A stretch of 64,000 nucleotides of DNA from Tipula vernalis (taxonomy: Eukaryota > Arthropoda > Insecta > Diptera > Tipulidae), in assembly GCA_958295665.1 (NCBI GenBank), contig OY282559.1, positions 131,295,241 through 131,359,240 on the forward strand. Reading direction: 5' to 3'. Of the stretch, positions 1-12,869 are shown in pieces. Below the pieces are notes generated by a model, which was not told the origin of the DNA, did no database searches, and saw nothing but the letters and a program-made list of their open reading frames with translations. Numbering within the stretch: position 1 is the stretch's first letter; each line of letters opens with the position of its first letter. The position numbers were made by a program, and so were the translations under genes.

Positions 1-1841
1 GCATACTGGTGACAGATGCCAAATCAACGCTATCAAAAGCCCGACTTATGTCCAAAGACAATACGAAAAGCGTTCTTCCATGTCGCCATTCCTCTTCCAT
101 CACTCTTCTTACCACAAACATGTGATCGTCTGTTGATCTATTTTTTAGGAAAGCCGCTTGATATGAACCCAATGTTACCGAATATTTTAATATTCTATTA
201 AGCAATATCTTGGCATAAATTCTGTATCCTACCTCGGTGATTGTGATTCTTCTGAAATCAGATAATGTTCTTGGGTTAGGAATCTTCTTCAGTGGTATTT
301 GAACTGTTTCCATCCACTCCTCTGGATTAGAGTTAGTGAGCCAGATTAACTGTAAGGTCCTTACTAACAGATTCCACCCTTCCTCATGCAAAGAGATTAT
401 TAGTTGTAAAGGTATCTGGTCTAACCCAGCTGCCGTTCCTGCCTTCATTCCCTTTACAATATCCAAGATTTCCTCTGGACTTGGCGGCTCCTCCATCGGC
501 CAATAGTCATTTTCTATTATTAGTGGTACTTGGGTACCTCGAGAGTTTTGTAACTCTCGTTCCCACTGCGCTATAGAAATAAAACCGGACGAATTCTGGC
601 TGCTGTCTCGTTTGAATTGTTTCAGAAAATGAAATGTTCTTTTCATTCTTTCCTGGGGTTTATATTGACCGATCTCTGTAAAAAATTGTTGACACTGTTC
701 CAATCTTGCTCTAATATATTGCTGGTTAAGAGTTTGTCTTTTTTGAACCACCACACTTCTGTCTATGTTATTTCTTCTCATCAAATAAGTTGCATGTCGA
801 AGGTTTGCTGAACATTTTCTTCTTCTCGGAGTAAGTGTAAGTGGTTTTTTTAAGTGACAATTTGCAGCTGGCATTTAGTCCTGGTGGAATATGAACGCAT
901 ATTACAATGAATTGCTTACTCTCGTTAAGGCATATCGTTGCATAACACATACGCTCCGATATTCCAAAAAATCTTATAATTCGTATATTGCTGTTCCGTC
1001 TAACTAGTAATGCAACCCCATTTCTGTTTGATATTCTTCTACTTGTAGTGGTTATTTCTTTCCTATTTCCACTCAAAAACCATCTATAATTGGTGCTTAA
1101 AAATTCAGAAGCTACTATATTTGTTTCTTGTATAGCCACAATATCTAACTCATTCTCAATCCACAATCTGTCTAATTCTTCTCTTTTTTTAAGGTTTGCA
1201 CAGCCTCTAACATTCATTGTGCCCAATCTAATCTTCTTGGGGATGTTATTTAATGTGACACTTTCGTTTAGCGAAGGGAAATTTAACTCGTCCATAAGTC
1301 TAAAATTGCTTGAATCTGTGTACACGTTCCTGTATTTGTCAATGATTGGTAAAGTTTGTAATGGCATTTCTCCAATATTTTTTAATGAATTTATTACTGT
1401 ACTATAGTGATTATTACTATAGTATAGTCTTAATATCCAATTATAGTCGTCCCCAAATATGATCGGCATATTATAATCCTGAAATATTTCAATTCTTACC
1501 TGATACTTTTCCGATACAACCAATAAAGTTTCCTCTCCTAACCAAACTCCATCTTCAGCAATGTGCGCTATGTAAGCCAGAATCATTTCGTCCTCCGTTC
1601 CCTGAATACTTAGCACTTCTTGCGCCGACGAAAGTAAACTGAGATTATACCTCGGCGTACCGCGGTTCTCATATAGATAATCGATTACTTCCATCCGCAT
1701 TATTTTTGACATATGAGCACATTCTTTTGAAAAGGGATGTACTCCATAAAGCTGGTTTGCAATTGCCGTTAACAAGCAATTTCCATTTCCTGGAATTTCA
1801 ATTATTCTAAGATCCACCTGTTGCTCCATGCCGTCTTGCAT
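1..1841 (-). pseudogene. LINE polyprotein fragment: OTU-like protease + AP endonuclease + RT (3' end outside window)
   Basis: Non-LTR retrotransposon polyprotein read on minus from ATG at 1841. Residues 15-150 resemble an OTU cysteine protease: a GNGNC motif with Cys22, and NHY with His145 near the end of the domain. An exonuclease-endonuclease-phosphatase domain starts near residue 204, with candidate catalytic Asn210 (TMN) and Glu239 (QET). The frame breaks at an A7 run (about 845-851 on minus). The other frame then stays open to the window edge and holds the linker and the start of RT, including the LDISRAFDS block (motif A, with its Asp) near position 35. LINEs with an OTU domain are known, for example in RTE-like and Dualen groups, so the clade is not assigned. 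A single homopolymer slip is the only break seen, so it could be a sequencing error. The catalytic YXDD box, the 3' UTR and the tail lie beyond base 1. Confidence 0.8.
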
Positions 1842-3785
1842 TGGAAAACTAACTTACTTCTAGGTAAAAGTAAATTCGAAATTAGTGAAATTACACAACC
1901 TTATTGGAACCACTAATAATTGTTTTAATAATGTTAATTGAATAACTAACACTCCAGGGATAGTTTTGCATGCAGTATTGGCTTTTCAGTACCCAATTTA
2001 ATTTATTCGTTTTATATTTTATACGATTGTATTTAAAATATATATAAAACCACACACCTTCTTTCTTTAGTTTATTAAATAATAAATTCAATAAATTTAT
2101 TGTTAAATAACCACCAACACTAAATTTTAATTATGCAATGACTTGTTACAAGTAATCATTTTCATGTGTTTGTAAACGTCAGTATATATCACACAACCTC
2201 CCTGACTGAATTTAAAATAAATTAAATTGAGTTTTCACCGCTAATTGAAACCTTAGATTAATTCATAATTATAAATACTAATGGGATACTAATAGTCCCA
2301 GTTTCAATATAGTAAATGCGCTTATTAATATTTATAAAATTCTAAATTTATACTGCATTCTTGTAAATGGAAATTTTAATTTCCTTCACGGTTAAATATT
2401 TCCTTCCTCCTTGCTGCCGATTTCTGTTTCTACCACTGCCTAAGCTTGACTGAGTGTTACAATTTTTTCTGATTCAATGAACACCAATCCTAAACAAACA
2501 AAGAAACAATATTCCTACGCAATATAAAATAAATATTCCCTCATGACATTTATATGTCACCCCCAAACCCGCTACCAAAACAACGAAACGACATTTATTT
2601 TATTGAATTCAGTTCATAAATCATGCAAAACAAAAGTGAAATTATTGTGCAAATTCAATTCGAAAACATAACGCATAAATATAAACAGACACAACATTAC
2701 AATATTATACAATCAATATCCCACCCCCGACGGTGACGACGACGACGACGACTTTCTTTGCGCTACTAGTATTTTCGTATATTTTATGCCAGAGATTGTC
2801 AGTCATTTGAAGAGTTGATATATTGAATAATAAAATTTATTTCAATATAAAATCAATCATCTTTTATGTTGAGACATTTATATGTGTCACATACATGTAT
2901 GTAGCTCTACGTACATATAACGGATTACAGAGAGACAGAGGCTTTCAACGAATTACATTTTTGTGTAAAACAAAAACAAAATATTATCAAACCTTGATCA
3001 CATTATGAATAAAGTAAATTTAGTAATTTGAAAATGTTCCAGAGTGCTTTTATGCTTTTATATCACAAAAATCTATACAAAATAAATTTTTTCATATTTC
3101 ATAATTTTGTATGTGTGTGTGTATTTGACATTTCAAATTTTTGTCTGTGACACAAATCTAAATTGTAGCATTATCGTATACACAAATACACATAATATTA
3201 ACCGATGCATTGGTATATGAGTTTTGTGTAGGTTCTTTGTTGAAAAAGCGTAATTTCTATGAATAATAAATACCCAATGAAAATAATTCCTGATTTTTTA
3301 TGTGTTGTTGGTGCAACTTCGGGAGACTGTAATACCTGGTTATGCCTCTTTCTATCATATATGTTTTGTACCAATTAAACCTAATAGAAAAAATACTAAA
3401 TCTGATTGGTTATCGAAATGAAATTCTCTCCCTACAATTCGAGTGTTTGCAATATTTTTTACAAAATTTTATTTAACCTTTGTGTCAACACGAGAATCTA
3501 ACTACTTTTCATTAACACGACCATACACACAAAGGGTATTAAATTTTATAGTGCCTTTATATAGATGCCATTTTAAATACTTATATCGAAAGTTTCAAAT
3601 AAAAATTTAGCGGAAAGAAAAAATATTTTAGATATTTCGACTGCAAACATAGTTTCATTGCAATCCAGTGAGTTTAAGTTGAACAGGTTATCCGAAGCTT
3701 TAATAATCAGAATAATCATAGGGCGATTAGATTTAAATTCCAGAAAGGAGTTTGAAAATTAGTTAGGATTAGATGAATTTTTCAC
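1842..3785. other. AT-rich non-coding interval
   Basis: No coding region is recognisable. The part next to the LINE (1842-2100) may be its 5' UTR. A short GAC trinucleotide run lies at about 2729-2752. The rest is low-complexity A/T sequence with scattered stops in all frames. Confidence 0.5.
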
Positions 3786-6300
3786 TTGGATAAAACTCCA
3801 AACATTTTTACAAAAAAGATACTGGTGCTAGAAGCAATAGGAACACATAGAAAAATAGAAATAGCCATTTCTAGTCGCAAACCAAAAACTGCACCACTAG
3901 TATCATCTTCGACAGTTGAAAAATATCAATTCGTTCTTTGTCCTGTTTGTAAGAGTAACTATTGGTTAGCATTGTGTCTAATTTTTATTAAACTCTCACC
4001 ACTAGGCCGTTTTCAAAATGTAAAGCAATTACAAATATGTATTAACTGTCTTAGGCATACTGTTTATCAATGCAATCTACTTGTAGGCATTGTTCTTAAA
4101 AGCACCACCCACTTCTACACAGAAACCATATAGAATCTATCAAAGAACCGCCAATAGTTGAACAATCGTAAAGTCAACCACGGCCAAATAGTAGAAATTT
4201 AGAAAATAGTTTAGTTTAACACTACATCATTCAAATAATGTCTCTAGTAGTCAACTGTTGCTATCAATAGCAACAATTCTAATTCAAAATTCAGATGATA
4301 GCTTTATTTTGGGTCTTACACTCTTATAGCTTCCGCTTTAAATACAATCAAATTTTCTTACTTTAGATCTTTTCAATAAACTTCGTTTCGAATTACAAAC
4401 CAGTAATTTAGTAGTTTCTTCTAATTTAGAATTCCCAATCGTTCCAAATATAACAAACTTATGGCCTCTATTCGAATAAAACATTTCTAAACGGAATTTA
4501 CCAAAAAATATAATTCTAGCACAAATTAATCCTTTCGTACTTGCTCTAGTAAAGTCGAAATTAAGTTGGATTTTAGGACCGAAATTTGAAGTAGAACCAG
4601 TAAACTTACATTTACATAACGAATATTCAGATAAAAAACTAAATAATCAATTAGAACAGTTATTCCAAAGGGAAGCATGTGAAACTTCCTATGTTGAAAC
4701 TTCCGAAGAAAAATTATGCGAAAAACTCTTCAACTCAACCACATATAGAAATAATGAAGGACATTATGTTGAGAGTTTGCCATTAAAAGACGATCCAATT
4801 TGTCTTCGTGGCTCCTTGTCTATAGCAAAATAGCGATTTTCTTACTTACAGAAAAGATTAAAGCGGGATGCTGAATTAAAGGCAGAGTATGATAAATTCA
4901 TCACTTACATACGGTACCACTTCTGCACCTTATTTAGCTATTTGAGTTCTTAAAGAAATTTCTAACGTAACGGAAGATTTTTATGTTAACTGGTTGTGAC
5001 AATTTGAACGACTTAATTTGTACTCACAATAACTTAATAAGTATGTTAAGAAAATCTGGAATGTATCTTCGTAAATAGCTAGTCCAATTCAATCCAATTC
5101 AAACAGAATTTTACAAACAATTCTACTCTAGGAATAGCATGGAATCCTAGTTCTGATACTTTACAAATCATAGTTCCAAAATTATCCGTCCATAGTTAAG
5201 TATAAAAAGGAACAATTTTAGCAGATATAGCACCTTTCGCCTTTCACCGAATAAATAATTGAATTATGTGGTTTCTCAGATTTGTCTGAAAGCAGTACGT
5301 ATCCAACTGGAGGCCATACTGGAAAATTCCTAACTAGTAAATAGCGTATCTCACTCTTAAAATAGATTACCATACCATGCGAATCACATTTCAAGAGGCA
5401 CCAGTATCGGAAATTTAGTAGAATCACAAGCTTGGTGAAATGGACCACTGTTCCTCCAACAACACCAAGAACACAGGCCAAAATTAACATGAAAAGATAA
5501 ATCCCAAGAAGTTGCGGCCGAAATTAGATCGGAAAAAGTAACATTGACACTTTATCAGTAAATAAAGATGCCGCTGAATCAATTAATAAAATTAGCTCAT
5601 TTCACAAACTTGTTCGCGTAATATGTTACTTGCTACGTTTCATCAACAATATTAACAAATATAAGCAAACAATTAAAGGAGACTTCACAGCTAAAGAAAT
5701 TAAAAGCAGCTTCAACGAAGTAATAACAGAAATGCAAAAACAATATTTTGGAAACGAAATTCAAGCATTAGAAACCGGAAAACCATTACCACGCAAAAGC
5801 AAAATCAAGGACCTGAATACATCCATCGATGATCGAGATATGCTTCGAGTTGGTGGCAGATTAAGAAAGGCTGTAAAAGAACATATGAAATGTTTACATT
5901 GTGTGCCTCATCTATTAATTTTAATGATACAGCAACGCTACTGGCCACTAAAGGTAACCTAGTATTGTACCAAATGTTTTAAACCAAAACCAAATACTAT
6001 AATCAAATCATGGGGAACTTGCCAGAAAGTAGAACAACACCTTCCAGAACATTTGCAGTTATTGGAGTAGATTTTTGTGAACCATTTTTGACAAAAAATA
6101 AAAACCAACGAAGAGGTTCAAGTTTTCGTTTGCTATGTTACTAAAAGCGTGCATCTTGAAATTGTATCAGATATGACTACCAAGGCGTTTATTGCTTGTT
6201 TAAAATGGTTTATATTTCGTCGCGGCACTCCAACAATTAATTGGTCGGCTATTGGCACAAATTTCGTTGGTGGGAATCTCGAGTTAAAGTAACTTCGCAA
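3786..6300 (+). pseudogene. Decayed BEL/Pao gag-pol remnant (BEL-A)
   Basis: Several blocks follow the order of a BEL/Pao polyprotein but are riddled with stops and frameshifts. At 3786-4133 lies the gag zinc-knuckle region (CPVCKSN and ICINCLRH motifs). At 4640-4900 is the linker before RT. At 4912-4950 the YGTTSAPYLAI block of RT appears with a stop after it. At 5540-5960 is the segment before integrase, ending in the MLRVGGRLRKA motif. From 5880 to 6300 are the integrase zinc and catalytic blocks. The DNG core motif is lost: the frame reads SAIGTNFVG where BEL elements normally have DNGSNF. No LTR could be paired with it. It is clearly older than the BEL elements at 49.5 and 58.8 kb. Confidence 0.8.
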
Positions 6301-6680
6301 GATTATGGGAGTCCTTCCCTTATACGAAACTTCAATGGGGGAGGATGGGGGGTAGAAGGGTGAAATTCATAAACAAGACACATGCTAATTCCAAAACGGA
6401 AATTTTCCACTCCGTTTTATAGTACATAAGGAATACTATATATGAATTAGCTAAGATTTTTTAAATTATATAAAACATGGGAAACCGCATTATCAGTATA
6501 AATAAATTTTCTTATAATAATAGCAAGCATAAGTAGAAATATAAAATATGATAAAAGGTAATCAGAACTTCGGTCTAGATTAATTGAACTCCTAAATTAA
6601 TCCCGAAACGAAGCTCTTAAGTCAATCTTCGGCTCCACCTCCAACTCAATTTACAACTTAACCTTTATCTCAATCGGGGG
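6301..6680. other. Unassigned AT-rich junction between two retroelement remnants
   Basis: No coding signal. The sequence just before 6681 (about 6640-6680) is a run of CAACTC-like repeats that reads into a stop in the frame of the following RNase H block. Most of the errantivirus pol, all of its gag and any 5' LTR are therefore missing or unrecognisable here. Confidence 0.4.
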
Positions 6681-8255
6681 AGGACACCACCTATATCTCT
6701 AGATCACTAAATAAAACAGAATAGAATTATGCTGCAAACGAAAAGGAGATGTTAGCTATAGTTTGGGCCCTATATAATCTCAGGAACTACCTGTAGAGAG
6801 CAAAAAAAAATTAAGATTATGACGGATCATCAACCACTAACGTTTGCAATAAGCAATAAAAACAACAATGCCAAATTAAAAAGGTGGAAAGCACGCTTAG
6901 AGGAATATAACTACGAAATTATTTACAAACCGGGATGCATCAACAAAGTCGCAATTGCACTATCAAGACTAGAAATGGAAGCAAACACCCTATCTACAAA
7001 CGGAACGATTCACAGTGCTGAGTAAGTTTCCACAGATCTAATACGCTACTGCGATGCACCAATCAACGCATTAAGGAATCAACTTATTTTCAAAAAAGGG
7101 AAAGAAATTTACGCTTAGGAAGAACCACACCCATCTTATCACAGGCATCACATTAGCCTGCCTGAACTAAGTAAAGAAACCATAAAAATTATTCTACGAG
7201 AGAAACTAAATCCGAACACAATCAATGGAGTAAAAATACCTGAAGAATATTTTCAAATCCTCCAGGAGGCCGTTAAAAAAAATTTCTCGGGTTACAAGAT
7301 ATGATTAACACAAAGAGTGATGACGGACATACGCAACGAGGAAAACCAGTTTGCCATTATAAGAGAAAAACACAAACGGGCACACCGGAATCATGCAGAG
7401 AATAAAAAACAAATATTGGAAAAATACTACTTCCCTCGAATGGCTAGTCTAATAAAGAAACATACACAAACCTGCGACACCTGTAACATCAACAAATATG
7501 ATAGACATCCTAGTGGCGTGGAAATCCAAGAGACACCCATTCCAACGTATCCGATAGAGATACTCCACATCGATATAATGGAAATCAAAGATGAGAAGTT
7601 CATTTCATGTGTGGACAAATTCACAAAATTTGTGAAATTTTTTCGCATCAAAACTAAATCTATTCCACATGTGAGGGATAAAATAATTAAAGCAATGCAT
7701 TTCTTTTCTGTACCCCAAATACTTATGATGGACAATGAAAGAAGCTTTATAAGTTCTATAATTACGGACTATCTAAAAACTTTGGGAGTTAGAATTTACC
7801 TAACACCATCACAAAGAAGTGAGACAAATGGGACTGTCGAAAGAGTCCATTCTACGATAATCGAAATCGTCAGATGCCTCCAAAACGAGTACAAGGAACT
7901 AACAGTAAAGGAATTAATCAATATAGCAGCAGACCGCTATAATAACTCAGTACACTCGGTCATTCAACAAAAACCAAGTGACATATTTTTTGGTAGAACA
8001 CAAGGAATAAACTATCAAAATCTGTCTGCCTTAAAAAATAAAGTAAACGAAGATATAATCGAAAGGATCCGAAGAAGCCAAGAAACCAAAATTGAAAGAA
8101 AGAAGGCAAAGAGGGAAAAACCGAAAACGTACGCGTCTGGAGAAACAATATTCACCGTAATTAAACAAATTCAAGCAAAGGATAATGCAAAATTCAAAAA
8201 AGAAACGGTAACAAGAGACAATAATGATAACAACAACCCGGAAACGAATTCATAA
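6681..8255 (+). pseudogene. Errantivirus pol fragment: RNase H and integrase
   Basis: The frame enters in the middle of RNase H (TTYISRSLNKTE, then MTDHQPL at 6819) and runs through the connection domain into integrase (7317-8255). In the integrase the zinc-finger Cys pair CDTCN is visible near residue 52. The catalytic Asp, Asp and Glu sit in HIDIMEI, MMDNERSF and NGTVERVH. Stops interrupt the frame at 6725, 7023 and about 7117, and a TGA lies just before 7317. Gag, protease and RT are absent. The arrangement, followed by env, is that of the Drosophila gypsy/17.6/ZAM group of errantiviruses. It is a 5'-deleted relic, unlikely to encode a working enzyme except possibly the integrase block. 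Confidence 0.8.
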
Positions 8256-8289
8256 AGCCCATATTAAAAATATAACTCAATAATTTCAT

Positions 8290-9761
8290 CTACTTTTAGC
8301 TCATGGCTATGGGGTTTAACATCATCCGCGACCATCTACGAATACAATACCCCAGTAGTAACTGTAAAACAAGGAAATAGGCGAATTATTAACGGACAAT
8401 TTAAACAAATCCACAACATCAATTTGGACAACTATGAAGAACTGATTGAACGATTAACACCAACGATCAATAACATTCATCAAGGAAGCAAAATTTGAGC
8501 TCAATTGGTTCCCCAAACAAAGCAAATCTCGCAATGGATTTCAGAACTTAAAGGTCAAAAGTCAAGAAGCAGAAGAGCAATAAATTGGATCGGAACCGCT
8601 TGAAAATGGATCGCCGGCTCACCTGACGCCACAGATTGGGATCAGATAGTAAAAAGTCAGAACCAAGTAATTAACAATAACAATCAACAATACAAAATCA
8701 ATAGAGTATTAATGGATACAGCTCAACAAATGCTCAACGAATTCAACAAAATTGTAGAACACCTAAATGAAGACGAAGACGATAAGATGCAACAAACACT
8801 GTACAACCGACTTACTCTCTTCAAAGAGGAAATAAAAGAAATCATTCGAGCCGCACAGTTAGCAAAAGGAAAAATAGTTCACACCAATTTACTGGATAAA
8901 GGGGAAATTAGCCGCTTAATAACAGAAATAGAAACCTTGCCGTATTCCAATGAAATAGAGGCTATAGAGAGTATGCGGAACCAATGATGATGGTTAAAGA
9001 TTCTACAATCCTATACGTCATATCTATACCTCAGACGAGTAAGCAGAACTACAACCATGTCATCATAAAATCAACGGTTAATCAAAACAAACAAATACAT
9101 CTGGATTCAATGTTATTTTGTTAAATCAAAGCGAATTATTTGGAATAACCCAGAGATGCAACCTCTTTCGAGATATCACCATATGCGAAATGAGTAAGCT
9201 GAAGGAACTAAGTAAGGACCATTGTATCAGCCAAACTATAAAGGGATTAAATGCTAAATGTGATTACCAGTTCAATAAGAATCAAATCATCGAACCATTA
9301 AACGACAATACAATCTTCGTAAGCAACTTTAAAGGAGACATCGTTTATAGTAATAGAAGTAAACATTTAGAAGGAAATTTTTTAATTCAGTATCATAATG
9401 AAACAATAAACATCGGCGAATCAGCTTTTACGAACAGGGAAGCAAGGACATTCCAAGTACTGCCACCCGGTACTAAAAGCAAATATAACGGAAAAAAGCG
9501 TCAAAATTGACTCAGGATACTTACATATACTTGTATCTAAAAAACGTTGAACAACTTCAAGAACTTTTCAACGATCGTAAAGAAGCTGTCCTCATTGACT
9601 TCAGCATCATAACCATTGTCATCTGTTTAGTCGTCATTTTGCTCGCCAACAAAGCTAGAGTGAGACGTCAAAGAAGAATGCTATTTATCAACAAGCCGAT
9701 CTATCAAGACGAAATTTCCAGCGATCAACCAGGAATTCACCCCAGGAAATTGAGTTTCTGA
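8290..9761 (+). pseudogene. Errantivirus env remnant (broken envelope glycoprotein)
   Basis: Directly downstream of integrase the sequence resembles errantivirus Env, made in that family from a spliced mRNA. A possible 3' splice site (TTTTAG) precedes it at about 8294-8299. A basic RSRR motif, a candidate furin-type cleavage site, lies at about 8562-8576, followed by a hydrophobic and Trp-rich stretch. A central ectodomain part is open at 8712-8987 and another at 9118-9510. A hydrophobic segment of about 20 residues (9600-9655), followed by a basic tail, looks like the membrane anchor. TGA stops near 8498 and 8599 and frame changes near 8990, 9110 and 9500 make it non-functional. The order integrase, Env, PPT and LTR supports the call. 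Confidence 0.75.
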
Positions 9762-9781
9762 CCCACGAGACGCGGATCATT

Positions 9782-9857
9782 AAGGAGGGAGAAGTTAACA
9801 GCACCATTAATGTCGAGTCAACACACCGTGTGTTGTGTCCGGTTGAAAGTAATACTT
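9782..9857 (+). repeat. Errantivirus polypurine tract and start of its 3' LTR, truncated by insertion
   Basis: A purine run (AAGGAGGGAGAAG) is followed by AGTTAACA at 9793, like the AGTTA starts I recall for gypsy-group LTRs. The LTR is interrupted after about 65 bp by the CsRn1-A insertion. Its continuation should be sought after 16772. A possible AATAAA signal near 16887 fits, but no second LTR is available to prove it. Confidence 0.5.
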
Positions 9858-10197
9858 TGTAGTGATTCACTCATTCAATTCGTTTATTTCATTCATTCAT
9901 CCCTACAATTGTTCGAAATATAACCCATTTCGACTGTTAAATATAATTGTATTTAAATGTTTTGAACAGCTCTTTTCAGTTTAGTAGTGACAGCTACGGA
10001 GCATTCTGACAACTAACATATTCTAGGTTTATTTCTGTACTCGCTACTTTGTACTAAATAAATATCTTAGACACATTTAGTACAACACCATCTATTGTAG
10101 ATAAAAATCACTAACCCATTATAGCAAATACACTTTTTGCTTATTATGAATATCATTAATTTTTGTGTGATTAAGCCGCAAGCGCTATCAACTTCTT

Positions 10198-10273
<76 letters not shown>

Positions 10274-10639
10274 CCGTTTCTTCATGCTGTCTCAAATACA
10301 GCAATACGCAACAAAAAAACTCGGTACAAAGAAAAATTCAGTCTTATATAATTTTTGGATGAGTGAATACTATCGCCATTTTTTCCTTGCGGCGATTAAT
10401 TTGTGAATAAAACAGATCGTAAATTATCCGCGTATACTACTTTTTTTGTGTTCATTTACGAGTGGTGGTGGTGAAATTTATTAATTAGAATTATATCCAC
10501 ATTTAACACATAAATTATAAATAAACAAAAACCGGCTCATATTTGAATTGTGAGGCCGGCAACTAATTAATTTGTTTGGATTACAACAATTGGGAATCAA
10601 TTATTATCCCAGAAAAACATTCCATACCCAAATCCAACA
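9858..10639 (+). repeat. 5' LTR of CsRn1-A
   Basis: 782 bp, TG...CA ends. It contains a TA microsatellite at about 10200-10272. Outside that tract I found no difference from the 3' copy when reading the two side by side. It should carry the element's promoter, but no convincing TATA box position was fixed. Confidence 0.93.
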
Positions 10640-10641
10640 AT

Positions 10642-10655
10642 TGGTGACCCCGACG
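10642..10655 (+). other. Primer-binding site, tRNA-Trp type
   Basis: TGGTGACCCCGACG begins two bases after the 5' LTR. Its complement equals the 3' end of insect tRNA-Trp plus CCA as I recall it. Reverse transcription of the minus strand would start here. Confidence 0.8.
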
Positions 10656-11860
10656 GCCGTTTTTACGGCAATAACGGTAAACGGTAACTCAAGGACGCTC
10701 GGTACGGAATTCCCGTACTGAGCAAAAGGTACGTAACAACCTTCATGTTAAAAAAAATAATAAAATTATGTAGACATTTTATTAAAATTTTTTTTTCCTT
10801 CTCTCTTCGTTTTCGATTATAACAAATTTTATACAACGGAGAGCACTCAATACCGCAAGAAAACAAGAAAAAGCAAAATATTTGCGTATATCTTAAACGT
10901 TTTATACACAATATATAAATATACATATATAAGAAATATGGATGCCTAACCCGCCAACGGGAACAGTAAAGCACAACAACAACGTTTATCTGGTTAAATT
11001 ATAAACATTAATACTACCAACGGCACTTAAGAAATCATAAGAACAACGGAAAAATCATACAACATAATAATAACCCAACGCGACTGCAAAATAAAAACCG
11101 CCTACGGTACAATAAGTAATAAATAAACATCCAATTGTACAATTGATACCACATTTACAGCCGAAAAGGAGGCAACGGTATTCAACATTACGTCAACAAA
11201 TCGGTAAAACAATTGCACACAAATTTTTATCTCACTACAGCTGTATAAACAGCCATCAACGGCACATCAAATATACCATATACAACAACCATCATACGAG
11301 AACTACAACAATCAATCATTTATACAATTGTCCAATAAAGACATACAAATAAAACAATTATTCAATAGAAGACAACATCAGCCATTACAAGCAAAATTAA
11401 AAGAAGAAAAACAAATCACCTACACACGTGAGCAGCTTCATCATACCAAATCGCAAGTTTTTAAAAAAAATTTTATATCATTTCTATATTTCTTTTGCGA
11501 CAGCACCAGTCAAATAACATTTGCATTATATCATTTTTTTTCTATTGTCGACTGGGCTGTTATTTAACGTAATTTTAAATTTGTTTTTGACAACTATATT
11601 ATATTTAAATTTACCCTTTGAACATATTTCGAAACGAAAATTTTTTATTGTAAAATTTTCACCACCACGCCTCGCTAATTTTCATATTCCACTATCGCTA
11701 ATTTTCTCTTGAATTTTATTTTTTTTATCACTTTTCGAATCCGATTTCGTTTCGAATTGTTTCTCCTCTACACAACATTGTAACTATTTCTAGTCGGTAA
11801 CATCCCGGGAATTAGGGTGCAATTATTCACAGACCAAAACATAGTATTAAAATATATATA
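10656..11860 (+). other. Long untranslated leader of CsRn1-A
   Basis: About 1.2 kb between PBS and gag ATG. Only short chance frames occur. The sequence is A/C-rich with many CAAC and ACGG motifs, then T-rich from 11460. No conserved element is recognised. Packaging signals would be expected here, by analogy with other LTR elements. Confidence 0.6.
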
Positions 11861-12858
11861 ATGACTAACTCAGACGACGAAAGTACCAAGCCAAAACCAG
11901 GCGGTTCACAGGCCACAGGCGCCGTGACTAAACAAAAACAAATAACGACAGAGCAGGATACCCAAGACATAGAGATGGAGATCGCGGGTCATGAAAAACT
12001 CAATTTACCTTCATTCTGGCCTGAAAAAACCAGTAACTGGTTTCAACTAATTGAGATACAGTTCGACCTCCGATGTATCACATCCCAAAAGACAAGATAT
12101 TTGCATTTATTGTCAACAATCTCTCCACAAACGTTTGACATAATTTCCGATATATTGCAAAAACCGCCACAAACCAACCAATACAACTTTCTGAAGCAAG
12201 TATTGTTAGAACGTCTGGAGCCTTCAGATGAGCGTCAGCTCGAGTCACTACTTTCCGGGCAAGATCTTGGAGATCGCCGCCCCTCTGATAGTTTACGACA
12301 CATTCGTTCACTCGCAGGAACCAAGCAGCTGGTAAGCGAGACTTTCATACGAACCATCTGGATTCGAAAAATTCCAGAAATCATCAAGATGGACTCATGG
12401 CGCAACCAGACTCAACACCGATAGAAACCCTCGCAAAGACGGCAGACCGTATGTTCGACGCACTGAACGTAAAGCAACCAAACTACCAAATTCACTCAAC
12501 ACAATCGAAACAATATAACAACAACAACCAGAGACAACCAAGAACCATAGAACGAGCAGAACGGGGCCGCAGTGGAGACCGTCGATCACCAGAAAATAGG
12601 GGAACTATACAGGATCGCTTAGCTCGCATCGAGGCTCGATTAGACGGCTTGTTTAGAGACGGCCGAAGCCTATCGCAAAATCGGCGTTCACCATCTCGCC
12701 AGCGGTTCACCAGAAATACCAACACTTACCACCAAGGTATTTGTTGGTATCACGCAAAATTCGGCAAAGCTGCCAAAAAGTGTATCAATCCATGTAACTG
12801 GCGTAAACCAAGCACAACGGCCAGCATGGAGGTAGACCAAAATCAAAAAAACCAATAG
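11861..12858 (+). pseudogene. gag: gag of CsRn1-A, split by one frameshift
   Basis: The first part (11861 to about 12390) is the capsid-like region, with LPSFWPEKTSNWF near the start and RTIWIRKIPE near its end. The reading then has to change to the -1 frame at about 12385-12396, where the text continues as QPDSTPIETLAKTADR and ends at TAG 12856-12858. The nucleocapsid part has an Arg-rich stretch and the box CWYHAKFGKAAKKCINPC (C-X2-H-X9-C-X3-C). The same two blocks are continuous in the gag of CsRn1-B (45509-46453), so this is an indel rather than a programmed shift. Given the identical LTRs it is either very young or a sequencing error. Confidence 0.85.
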
Positions 12859-12869
12859 ACAAACGGGTC

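Noticed and set aside
5218..5490. 90-codon minus-strand frame inside BEL-A
   Set aside because: It lies antisense to decayed pol, has no recognisable domain and is most likely chance.
6640..6680. Match ACTTAACCTTYATCTCAATC between 6660 and 17158 as proof of a pair of errantivirus LTRs
   Set aside because: Only about 20 bases in low-complexity CAACTC sequence match, and the flanks do not align.
10067..10406. Frames encoding long Tyr-Ile repeats on both strands (also at 16.2-16.5 and 46.5-46.7 kb)
   Set aside because: They are translations of TA microsatellites.
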